A DNA stretch of 16,923 bases from JAABQT01 sp041488375 (GTDB lineage Bacteria; Pseudomonadota; Gammaproteobacteria; Burkholderiales; SG8-39), in NCBI GenBank assembly GCA_041488375.1, contig JBGPPD010000044.1, positions 1 through 16,923 of the forward strand, given 5' to 3'. Positions 7,324 through 14,118 of this stretch are shown in pieces. The notes under the pieces were generated by a model. That model worked only from the letters and a program-made list of their open reading frames with translations, was not told the origin of the DNA and ran no database searches. Each line of letters opens with the position of its first letter. The first letter of the stretch is position 1. The position numbers and the translations under genes are program-made.

Positions 7324-9429
7324 ATGGAAACGCAACGCCAGCGCGGCGCGCTTTCGCAGATCCAGGGCCGCTTCGAGACCGTCGAGCGCGCCGAATTCGA
7401 CGACGGCTGGGCGCGCGAAGACGAGCCGCTCGCGCCGCTCGCCACCACCGTCACCGTGGAGCGGGCGCGTTCCATCATTTCCAGGAACGACTCGCCCGAC
7501 ATCCCCTTCGACCAGTCGATCAACCCCTACCGCGGCTGCGAGCATGGCTGCATTTACTGCCTGGCCGGAGACACGAATATCTTGATGGCCGACGGCACGA
7601 CGAAGCCGTTAGCCGAAGTAAGGACAGGGGACACGATTTACGGAACGGTACGCAGAGGCTGGTTTCGCCGCTACTCAAAAACGAAGGTGCTGGCGCACTG
7701 GAGCGTCATCAAACCGGCCTACCGCGTTACTCTTGAAGATGGCACCGCGCTCGTCGCGGGCGGGGATCACCGGTTTCTGACCGAGCGCGGCTGGAAGTTC
7801 GTGGCTGTCGGTGAAGTTCAGAGGCCGCGTCTCACAAAGAACAACAAGCTGATGGGTAGCGGAGCATTTGCCGATGCAATCCCCAAGGACGCCAACTATG
7901 AGCTCGGCTACCTCGCCGGAATGATCCGGGGCGACGGTCACCTTCATTCCTACTCCTACAAACGTCGCGGCAGGGCGAATGGCGACCAGCATCGCTTTCG
8001 ACTTGCCTTGTGCGACGCGGAAGGACTCGCCCGAACCGAGGAGTACCTGGCACATTGGCGCATCACGACCGGGGAGTTCGTCTTTCAGCAAGCACGCGCC
8101 GGCCGGCGGGCGATGCACGCGATTCGCGCCAGCGCACGCGGCAGCGTCGCAGACATTCGCGAGCTGGTGGATTGGCCGCGGGCGCCGGCACGGGAATGGG
8201 CCGCAGGTTTCCTCGCCGGAATATTCGACGCGGAAGGAAGCTACAGCGACTGCACGATTCGGATCAGCAATACGGACCGGGAGATCATCAGCCGGATCTC
8301 GCAATGCTTGGAGGTGTTTGCCTTCAGGTTCGTGATCGAGCACACCAAGCGAGAACGGGCGAAACCTGTCGACGTTGTACGCGTCATCGGGGGCCTGAGA
8401 GAGCACTTCAGGTTCTTCCATACCGTGGATCCCGCAATAACCCGCAAACGCGAGGTCTCAGGCCTGGCGGTAAAGAGCGATGCGCAACTCAAGGTGGTCA
8501 GCATCGAACCCTTGCGCAAAACCATGCGGCTTTACGACATCACGACCGAGACGGAGGATTTCATCGCCAACGGCGTGATCAGCCACAACTGCTACGCGAG
8601 ACCCAGCCACTCCTACCTGGAACTGTCTCCAGGGTTGGATTTCGAGACGAAGCTCTTCGCGAAGACCAATGCGGCTGAGTTGTTGAGGGATGAGCTCGCC
8701 AAGCCAGGCTACGTGGTCTCGCCCATCTCACTGGGCGCCAACACCGACTGCTACCAGCCGGCCGAGCGCAAGCACCGCATCACGCGGCAGATATTGGAAG
8801 TGCTCGCGGAATGCGAGCACCCGCTCACCATCGTCACGAAATCCGCCTTGGTGGAGCGCGACCTGGATCTGCTGGCGCCGATGGCGCAGAAGAACCTGGT
8901 GAAGGTGTACGTGTCCATCGGCACGCTGGATCACTCCTTGGCGAGGAAACTCGAACCCAGGGCAGCGAGCCCTCGGCGTCGCCTGGACGTCATCAAGGCC
9001 TTGTCTTCCGCGGGAGTTCCCTGCGGCGTGATGGTCGCCGCGCTGATCCCGGCGCTGAACGACAAGACGCTCGAACACGTGCTGGAAGAAGCCTCGAAGG
9101 CCGGCGCGCGCGCAGCGGCCTACGTCATCCTGCGGCTGCCCAATGAGCTAAAGGACATCTTCAAGGAGTGGCTCGCCGCGCACTACCCGGAGCGCGCCGA
9201 GCACGTGATCAGCATCGTGCGCCAGATGCGCGGCGGCAAAGACAACGCCTCCAGGTTCGGCGAGCGCATGCGCGGCACCGGCAACTTCGCCGAGCTGATC
9301 GCCAAGCGCTTCGCCATCGCCTGCAAGCGCTTCGGCTTGAACGGCCACGGCGGCGGGCGGAAGACGCCAGAACTGGACTGCACAAGGTTTGTTCCCCCTT
9401 CGCCGGCCGGGCAGATGAAGCTCTTCTAG
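7324..9429 (+). CDS. PA0069/Rv2578c-family radical SAM protein interrupted by an intein
   Basis: The open frame encodes 701 residues. Removing the 344-residue intein leaves 357, the normal size for this family of SplB-like (spore-photoproduct-lyase-related) radical SAM proteins. Extein N is residues 1-78 and ends INPYRGCEHGCIY. Extein C begins at 423 with CYARPSHSYLELSPGLDFETK. Joined, they restore GCEHGCIYCYARP, the CX3CX2C motif (C72, C76 and C423) that binds the [4Fe-4S] cluster for SAM cleavage. Further family marks are SPISLGANTDCYQPAERK, LTIVTKSALVERDLDLL and GVMVAALIPALND. The ATG at 7324 follows AGGAG (7308-7312) at 11 nt. A role in DNA damage repair or tolerance is inferred from the SplB likeness and the upstream LexA box; the substrate is unknown. 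The methyltransferase gene follows after 39 nt. Confidence 0.92.
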   Translation: METQRQRGALSQIQGRFETVERAEFDDGWAREDEPLAPLATTVTVERARSIISRNDSPDIPFDQSINPYRGCEHGCIYCLAGDTNILMADGTTKPLAEVRTGDTIYGTVRRGWFRRYSKTKVLAHWSVIKPAYRVTLEDGTALVAGGDHRFLTERGWKFVAVGEVQRPRLTKNNKLMGSGAFADAIPKDANYELGYLAGMIRGDGHLHSYSYKRRGRANGDQHRFRLALCDAEGLARTEEYLAHWRITTGEFVFQQARAGRRAMHAIRASARGSVADIRELVDWPRAPAREWAAGFLAGIFDAEGSYSDCTIRISNTDREIISRISQCLEVFAFRFVIEHTKRERAKPVDVVRVIGGLREHFRFFHTVDPAITRKREVSGLAVKSDAQLKVVSIEPLRKTMRLYDITTETEDFIANGVISHNCYARPSHSYLELSPGLDFETKLFAKTNAAELLRDELAKPGYVVSPISLGANTDCYQPAERKHRITRQILEVLAECEHPLTIVTKSALVERDLDLLAPMAQKNLVKVYVSIGTLDHSLARKLEPRAASPRRRLDVIKALSSAGVPCGVMVAALIPALNDKTLEHVLEEASKAGARAAAYVILRLPNELKDIFKEWLAAHYPERAEHVISIVRQMRGGKDNASRFGERMRGTGNFAELIAKRFAIACKRFGLNGHGGGRKTPELDCTRFVPPSPAGQMKLF
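7558..8589 (+). mobile_element. Intein with LAGLIDADG homing endonuclease (in frame, 344 aa)
   Basis: This covers residues 79-422 of the radical SAM precursor. Block A is C79-LAGDTNILMADGTTKPLAEV with Cys1. Block B is VAGGDHRFLTERGW with H149; the usual Thr of TxxH is Gly146. Block F is MRLYDITTETEDFIANG with D405. Block G is VISHN with the penultimate H421 and terminal N422, followed by Cys423 as the +1 residue. This is a complete class 1 splicing set. Between them sits an endonuclease with two LAGLIDADG motifs, LAGMIRGDG (197-205, acid D204) and LAGIFDAEG (297-305, acid E304), both keeping the metal-binding acid, so it may still cut. Composition is lower in GC than the host: the 60 bases at 8281-8340 hold 32 G/C, against 42 of 60 at 13021-13080. 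It excises itself post-translationally and can spread into intein-free alleles. Confidence 0.95.
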
Positions 9430-9468
9430 AACAGCATGCTACGATCTGAAATCTCCAGGAAAACAACA

Positions 9469-10926
9469 ATGCAGGCGCAAAGACGCAAACAACTTGGAGC
9501 CTATTTCACCCCTGACGCCACGGCAGCCTCGCTGGTCCGTTGGGCGGTACACCATCCCCGAGAAAGAATGCTCGACCCGTCAGCGGGAGATGGTCGCTTC
9601 CTCGCGCTGCACAAGAGATCTGTCGGGGTTGAAACGGATCCGGGTTCTGCCGTCGCCGCGCGAGCCCAGGCGCCCTGGGCATTGGTCCATGAAGGTGATT
9701 TCTTCCAGTGGGCGGAAGGCACGAAGGAGCGCTTCGAATGCGCGGCGGGGAATCCGCCGTTCATTCGATACCAGCGATTCGCCGGCGAGGATCGCGATCG
9801 AGCGCTTCGCTTGTGCGCCCGATTGGGCACGGAGTTCTCATCCCTCGCGTCATCGTGGGCTCCTTTCCTGGTTGCTGCCGCTTCGCTGCTCAAGCCCGGG
9901 GGACGGATGGCTTTCGTCGTGCCGGCCGAGATCGGTCACGCCCCCTACGCCGCGCCGTTGATCAGATACCTGCTCGCCCGATTCGCCGATATCAGACTGC
10001 TTGCGGTTCGCGAGAAGGTGTTCTCAGAGCTTTCTGAGGACGTGTGGCTTTTGTATGCAGATGGATTCGGGAACTGCGCGCAGGGGATCATGTTTTCCAC
10101 TGTCGATCGGTTTGAGTACATGGAGGCTCCGCCGACAGCCGGGAGACTTGTCACCCGCGACGAACTGGAGCGATGGAATTTCCGCCTTCGGCCGTTCCTG
10201 CTGCCGAGGGACATACTTGCGCTGTATCGCGAGCTGTCCGCGCACCCAACGACCGTCAGATTGGGTGAAGTTGCCCGGGTCGGTATCGGCTATGTAACCG
10301 GAGCGAACGATTTCTTTCACCTTCGCCCTACTCTCGCCAGGCGACTTCGGATCCCGGAATCGATGCTCCACGTCAGCGTTCGAAACGGCCGCATGTTGCC
10401 CGAGACGGCGGTGACGCACAGCACTGTGGAAAGATGGCTGGCAGAAGACGAAGCCTGCCTGTTGCTCAAGTTGCCAGCAGGCACTTCTCTTCCGGATTCA
10501 GTTCGCCGATATCTCGACAGCGAGGAAGGTGTCAGTGCGCGCAGCACTTACAAATGCAGAATGCGTGATCCGTGGTACTCCGTGCCTGACGTGACCGTTC
10601 CCCATGGATTTCTCGCCTATATGTCCAGCGGATCGCCGGGTTTGATCGCAAATCGAGCTGGATGCGCCGGTACAAATTCCGTGCACACCGTACAACTGAC
10701 CACGCCGGGAGACCTCCGCTTGCTTCAGGTCGCATGGAGCAAGCCCCTGACCACCCTCAGTTGCGAGATTGAAGGCCATCCGCTCGGCGGTGGAATGCTG
10801 AAGATCGAACCCCGTGAAGCGCAGAGAGTCGCGATGAGTCTCGCGGCGCGGACCGACAGGAGATCGGACAGCCAGCTCCTGGAAGGACTGCACACCTTGC
10901 GGAAGTGGAGGCATTGCCATGGCTGA
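9469..10926 (+). CDS. N6-adenine DNA methyltransferase (gamma class, Eco57I/TaqI-like)
   Basis: This 485-residue protein methylates adenine in DNA using SAM, protecting sites from its partner nuclease. GAYFTP at 10-15 is the motif X region, MLDPSAGDGRFL at 34-45 is SAM motif I, and NPPFIRYQ at 95-102 is catalytic motif IV. Motif order X-I-IV followed by a long C-terminal target-recognition region (about 200-485) defines the gamma class of N6-adenine enzymes. The ATG at 9469 is preferred over 9436 because AGGA (9457-9460) stands 8 nt before it and the protein then starts close to motif X. The end overlaps the nuclease gene by 8 nt. No helicase or nuclease domain is fused, so it is a stand-alone type II-style enzyme. 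The recognition sequence cannot be read. Confidence 0.9.
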   Translation: MQAQRRKQLGAYFTPDATAASLVRWAVHHPRERMLDPSAGDGRFLALHKRSVGVETDPGSAVAARAQAPWALVHEGDFFQWAEGTKERFECAAGNPPFIRYQRFAGEDRDRALRLCARLGTEFSSLASSWAPFLVAAASLLKPGGRMAFVVPAEIGHAPYAAPLIRYLLARFADIRLLAVREKVFSELSEDVWLLYADGFGNCAQGIMFSTVDRFEYMEAPPTAGRLVTRDELERWNFRLRPFLLPRDILALYRELSAHPTTVRLGEVARVGIGYVTGANDFFHLRPTLARRLRIPESMLHVSVRNGRMLPETAVTHSTVERWLAEDEACLLLKLPAGTSLPDSVRRYLDSEEGVSARSTYKCRMRDPWYSVPDVTVPHGFLAYMSSGSPGLIANRAGCAGTNSVHTVQLTTPGDLRLLQVAWSKPLTTLSCEIEGHPLGGGMLKIEPREAQRVAMSLAARTDRRSDSQLLEGLHTLRKWRHCHG

Positions 10927-11830
10927 CCGCAAGGAACGCGTATGCATCTGGGTACCCCTGCGGAGAGCATGCGAGGATTTCGCCAAGGCTGCAGAAGGCA
11001 CGCAGGGCTCTGAGCACATCATCAAGATGCATTGGTACGTCGCCTGCCGCTTGGTGCTGGAAGGTGGCTTTCATCCAGACCACGTGAAGCCGCATCCTCC
11101 CTTCAAGGTACAGCGGGCAGCCAAGCGCAACGTGCTTGTCTACGATCCGTCCGCAGCCAGCGGAAGGGAGGCCACGGTATTTGGAGGTCTTAAGACAAAA
11201 AACATCGATGTCGCCGTCACAATCCCCGAAGTCGGCCCATGCATTGCGATATCGATGAAAGGCACTCTCAAGGCTTTCCGCAATCTCACGAACAGGCTGG
11301 AAGAGGCTGTGGGGGATTGCACCAACGTGCACATCGCGTACCCAGCGCTTGTGTACGGATTCATCCATCTTCTCAGAGCAAACCGCGAAGGCGCGGTGCC
11401 TGCTTCGGCCGCCAAGCTCCTCAAGCGGGATCCGAAGACCGGCGCGACCGCGACTGAAGACGTCGCGATCAGAAAGAACGGCCAATTGTCCGAGTTCATC
11501 CGGAAATATGCCGCTGCCATGGAACGCCTTACCGCAAGACGGGACCTGCGGGACGATCCGAGTCGATATGAGGCGATTGCCTTACTTGCCGTGGAAGGCG
11601 CCGAGAAGGGAATGGGCGGTGTGCTTCGAGATCACCCCGAGCCCGGCAACGCGCTCAGGTTTGAGGAGTTCTTTTCCACCATCTATCGCCAGTATGAGCT
11701 GAGATACGTGTACGGAGCACCTGACCTGCAGCACGCCACACGACGGCTGGAATGGGATCCGGAATCACCAGCCCTGCGCGATATTCAGTTCGACGGATTC
11801 GACGCAAGGGTCGCTGCAAGCGATCAATAG
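10919..11830 (+). CDS. Probable type II restriction endonuclease (PD-(D/E)XK-like)
   Basis: I do not recognise this 303-residue protein by name. The call rests on context and a likely active site. It overlaps the methyltransferase gene by 8 nt and has its own strong ribosome site, GGAGG at 10907-10911, 7 nt before the ATG. Residues 95-100 (NIDVAV) offer an acidic D97 at a strand start. Residues 109-114 (IAISMK) give S112-x-K114, and E128 in NRLEEA lies exactly 14 residues after the lysine. This D...SxK-X13-E pattern, with the Glu moved onto the following helix, is the arrangement known from the Cfr10I/NgoMIV/Bse634I (CCGG) group of restriction enzymes. R121 and R126 between K and E also fit a DNA-contact helix. 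No membrane segment or signal peptide is present. An accessory R-M protein is the alternative. Confidence 0.65.
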   Translation: MADRKERVCIWVPLRRACEDFAKAAEGTQGSEHIIKMHWYVACRLVLEGGFHPDHVKPHPPFKVQRAAKRNVLVYDPSAASGREATVFGGLKTKNIDVAVTIPEVGPCIAISMKGTLKAFRNLTNRLEEAVGDCTNVHIAYPALVYGFIHLLRANREGAVPASAAKLLKRDPKTGATATEDVAIRKNGQLSEFIRKYAAAMERLTARRDLRDDPSRYEAIALLAVEGAEKGMGGVLRDHPEPGNALRFEEFFSTIYRQYELRYVYGAPDLQHATRRLEWDPESPALRDIQFDGFDARVAASDQ

Positions 11831-11837
11831 TCAAAGT

Positions 11838-12371
11838 TCAGCAAAACACCGAGCGAATTTGGCCGGACTCGAATACCACATAGGAATCCTCATTGACAGT
11901 GTCGCTGCCGCCTTCCTGGTCATTCTCATAAACGATTCCGTCATACCGCAACCCCTTGATCGCGGCGATGACGCAATGGCTTGCCTCCTTGAATGTACGA
12001 GCACGATAGACTCGATCTCGCACATCTTTGCCTATAAGACAATCGCGACATAGCCATGTGGCGACGTTCTCGGCGCTGCGGCGGCCTCGTTCAAACAGGT
12101 CAGGCAGCCGCAGAGGATTCTCGATATGGAGATAGACTGGTCTGATATTGCTCCCCGACAGGGCGCGCCGCTCCTCATCCCATCCCGCAAAGAACTCCGC
12201 CTGCTTCAAGGTGCCAAAGTGAAATCCCAGCTCAGGACACCTTTTTCTTGTGCAAAATTCTTCGAAACAGGACAAGGTCCCGTGAAAAACGATCCGTGGC
12301 GATCCGTCCGCATTGACAATCCTGCTCCTGCCAAACCATCGGCGGAATTCCGAACGATCGCTCATTCGCAT
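11838..12371 (-). CDS. ADP-ribosyltransferase-like protein (ART-PolyVal type)
   Basis: This 177-residue protein resembles the ART domain found in phage and conjugative-element polyvalent proteins, here standing alone. It opens with EFRRWFGRSRIVNADGSPRI, then VFHGT (28-32, H30 the likely NAD-binding His), GFHFGT (49-54), RPVYLHIENPLRLPD (77-91), LRYDGIVYEN (141-150) and EDSYVVFESGQIRSV (161-175). Such domains are thought to transfer ADP-ribose to proteins or nucleic acids, but the activity here is unproven. The start may be ATG 12371 or ATG 12365; the family-like sequence begins near the second, and neither has a clear ribosome site. It faces the endonuclease gene, with 7 nt between the stops, and diverges from the VanZ-like gene. 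Composition is low in GC like the rest of the block. Confidence 0.7.
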   Translation of the reverse strand: MRMSDRSEFRRWFGRSRIVNADGSPRIVFHGTLSCFEEFCTRKRCPELGFHFGTLKQAEFFAGWDEERRALSGSNIRPVYLHIENPLRLPDLFERGRRSAENVATWLCRDCLIGKDVRDRVYRARTFKEASHCVIAAIKGLRYDGIVYENDQEGGSDTVNEDSYVVFESGQIRSVFC

Positions 12372-12376
12372 TGAGA

Positions 12377-12739
12377 ATGTACTTGGAGTCAGGCGGTCAA
12401 CGTACTTTTAACTGGCGCATGGTAGCAATCGCCGGTGGCTGGCTGTGGGCCGCCGCGATCGTGTTCCTGTCCCTCACGCCGCACCCGCCGCAGATCGACG
12501 TCGCCTACGGCGACAAGTTCGGCCACCTCGCCGCCTACGGCCTGCTGATGTTCTGGTTTTGTTCCCTATACCGATATAGGTATACCCGGCTCGCCTACGG
12601 CCTCGGCTGGATCGCCATGGGAGTCGCGCTCGAGTTCGCGCAGCGGGCCACCGGCACCCGCAGCTTCGAGCTCGCGGACATGGCCGCCGATTCGCTGGGC
12701 GTGCTGCTCGCATGGGGATTGGCTATGCTGCGCAAGTGA
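12377..12739 (+). CDS. VanZ-like family membrane protein
   Basis: This 120-residue protein has four predicted membrane helices. The VanZ pattern is visible: WLWAAAIVFLSLTPHPP (helix 1 with the SLTPHPP signature), GDKFGHLAAYGLLMFWF (DKxxH followed by helix 2), ALEFAQRATGTRSFELADMAADSLGVLLAWGLAM (EFxQ...R..elaDmaaNtlG motif and helix 4). VanZ proteins can raise teicoplanin resistance in enterococci; the proteobacterial ones have no known role. ATG 12377 is chosen because the FNWR-type stretch before helix 1 looks family-like; TTG 12371 and ATG 12419 are also possible. Its stop overlaps the MATE gene start by 4 nt. A short AT-rich patch codes for LYRYRYT at 12564-12584. Confidence 0.82.
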   Translation: MYLESGGQRTFNWRMVAIAGGWLWAAAIVFLSLTPHPPQIDVAYGDKFGHLAAYGLLMFWFCSLYRYRYTRLAYGLGWIAMGVALEFAQRATGTRSFELADMAADSLGVLLAWGLAMLRK

Positions 12740-14073
12740 GCACCGCTCGCGCGCTGCGCCTGCTGGAAACGCCGATCCTGCCGACCATCGGCCGGCTGGC
12801 GGCGCCCGGCATCCTGCTCGCGCTGTTCCAGACCGCAGTGTCGATCGCCGACACGCACTACGTGGGACGCCTCGGCACCGAAGCGCTCGCCGGCCTGGCG
12901 CTGGTGTTCCCGCTGGTGATGCTGCTGCAGATGACCTCCGCCGGCGCCATGGGCGGCGGCGTGTCCTCGGCGCTGGCGCGCTCGCTCGGCGCGGGCAACG
13001 AGGCGGCCGCCCGGCGGCTGGTGACGCACGCCCTGGTGATCGCGCTGGTTGCGGGCCTCGCCTTCACCCTGCTGCTGCTCGCGCTCGGCGAAGTGCTGTA
13101 TGCGCTGCTCGGCGGCAAGGGCGAGGCCCTCGCCCAGGCGCTCGCCTATTCGCAAGTGCTGTTCGCCGGCGCGGTGTTCGTCTGGCTCGCCAATACGCTC
13201 GCCAGCGTGCTGCGCGGCAGCGGCAACACGCTGACCCCGGCCATGGCGCTGGCGGGCGCGGCGCTCGTGCAGATCCCGCTTTCCGGCGCGTTGACGCTGG
13301 GCTGGGGCCCGTTCCCGCGCCTGGGCATCAGCGGCGCGGCACTCGCCTACGCCATCTCGTTCCTGGTTTCCAGCCTGGCCATGGGCGCCTCCGTATGGCG
13401 CAGCGCGCTGCGGCCGAGGCGCGCCGACTGGCGGATCGAAGGGCGCCACTTCGGCGACATCCTGCGCGTCGGCGCCCTGTCCTCGCTCTCGGCGCTGCAG
13501 ACCGTGCTCACCGCCGTGATCCTGACCGGCTTCGTCGGCACCTTCGGCACCGCGGCGCTCGCCGGCTACGGCGTCGGCGTGCGCCTGGAGCTGCTGCAGG
13601 TGCCGCTGGTGTTCGCCATCGGCCAGTCTTTGGTGGTGCTGGTCGGCACCCACATCGGCGCCGGGCACGGGACGCGCGCCAAGCACATCGCCTGGATTGG
13701 GACCGGCATCGCGGCGGGCATTTCGCTCGCCATCGGCCTGTTCGTCGCGGTGTACCCCGCGGCGTGGATCCGCATCTTCAGCGACGATCCCGCGGTGCTC
13801 GCGACCGGGGGCCAGTACCTGCGCATCGTGGCGCCTTTCTACGCTCTGTTCGGCGCCGGCATGGCGCTGTACTTCGCCTCGCAGGGCGCGGGCCGCATGC
13901 TGCTGCCGGTGCTGGCGGGCACGGCGAGGCTGGTGCTGGTGGTGGCGGGCGGCGCGACGGTGGTCGCGCTCGCCGGTCCGCTCGGCGCGGTGTTCGCGGT
14001 GATCGCCTGCGGCATCGCGCTGTTCAGCGCGCTGATCCTCACCGCGGTGTACCGCGCGAGGTGGGGTGCCTAG
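12736..14073 (+). CDS. MATE-family multidrug/cation efflux transporter
   Basis: This 445-residue protein has 12 predicted helices in two homologous halves. The MATE marks are APGILLALFQTAVSIADTHYVGRLGTEALAG in the first half and SSLSALQTVLTAVILTGFVGTFGTAALAGYGVG in the second. The family exports cationic drugs and metabolites in exchange for sodium or protons at the inner membrane. The start is taken as GTG 12736, which overlaps the VanZ-like stop in a GTGA arrangement typical of translational coupling; ATG 12712 in the same frame would add eight residues inside the upstream gene. The gene ends at a TAG 16 nt before a strong hairpin. Substrate is not predictable. Confidence 0.92.
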   Translation: MSTARALRLLETPILPTIGRLAAPGILLALFQTAVSIADTHYVGRLGTEALAGLALVFPLVMLLQMTSAGAMGGGVSSALARSLGAGNEAAARRLVTHALVIALVAGLAFTLLLLALGEVLYALLGGKGEALAQALAYSQVLFAGAVFVWLANTLASVLRGSGNTLTPAMALAGAALVQIPLSGALTLGWGPFPRLGISGAALAYAISFLVSSLAMGASVWRSALRPRRADWRIEGRHFGDILRVGALSSLSALQTVLTAVILTGFVGTFGTAALAGYGVGVRLELLQVPLVFAIGQSLVVLVGTHIGAGHGTRAKHIAWIGTGIAAGISLAIGLFVAVYPAAWIRIFSDDPAVLATGGQYLRIVAPFYALFGAGMALYFASQGAGRMLLPVLAGTARLVLVVAGGATVVALAGPLGAVFAVIACGIALFSALILTAVYRARWGA

Positions 14074-14089
14074 GCGGCGGGCAGGAGCG

Positions 14090-14118
14090 CGTAGGGTGGG
14101 CCCACGGCCCACCCTACG
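14090..14118. repeat. REP-like hairpin (GTAGGGTGGGC type) between convergent genes
   Basis: A perfect inverted repeat with 13-bp arms (CGTAGGGTGGGCC at 14090-14102 and its complement at 14106-14118) encloses a 3-nt loop, CAC. There is no T-tract, so it is not a classical intrinsic terminator. Its position between the convergent MATE and hydrolase genes suits a bidirectional transcription end or mRNA-stabilising element. Repeats built on GTAGGGTGGGC are familiar from many proteobacterial genomes; that comparison is from memory. The right arm contains the TAG stop codon of the hydrolase on the minus strand. Confidence 0.75.

Larger units (their letters stand above)
9430..12370. other. Putative acquired restriction/defence block
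   Basis: This block, between the radical SAM stop and the VanZ-like gene, differs from its surroundings. It holds a methyltransferase/nuclease pair and a convergent ADP-ribosyltransferase-like gene, and codon third positions are far less GC-biased. The 60 bases at 11881-11940, for example, hold 30 G/C, compared with 42 of 60 at 13021-13080. No integrase, insertion sequence, tRNA or clear flanking direct repeat was found, so the mode of insertion is unknown and the exact borders are estimates. Confidence 0.5.

Noticed and set aside
7558..8589. In-frame insertion as a new domain of the radical SAM enzyme rather than an intein
   Set aside because: All splicing blocks (Cys1, block B His, block F Asp, His-Asn end, Cys+1) are present, and removing the segment restores an uninterrupted family sequence.
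9430..12418. Attachment sites or direct repeats flanking the low-GC block
   Set aside because: I compared the sequence around both borders by eye and found no convincing repeat; no integrase gene or tRNA is present.
12595..14112. 505-residue minus-strand open frame opposite the MATE gene
   Set aside because: The composition is Gln/Arg/His/Gly-rich with no motif; it is a GC-bias shadow of the MATE transporter.
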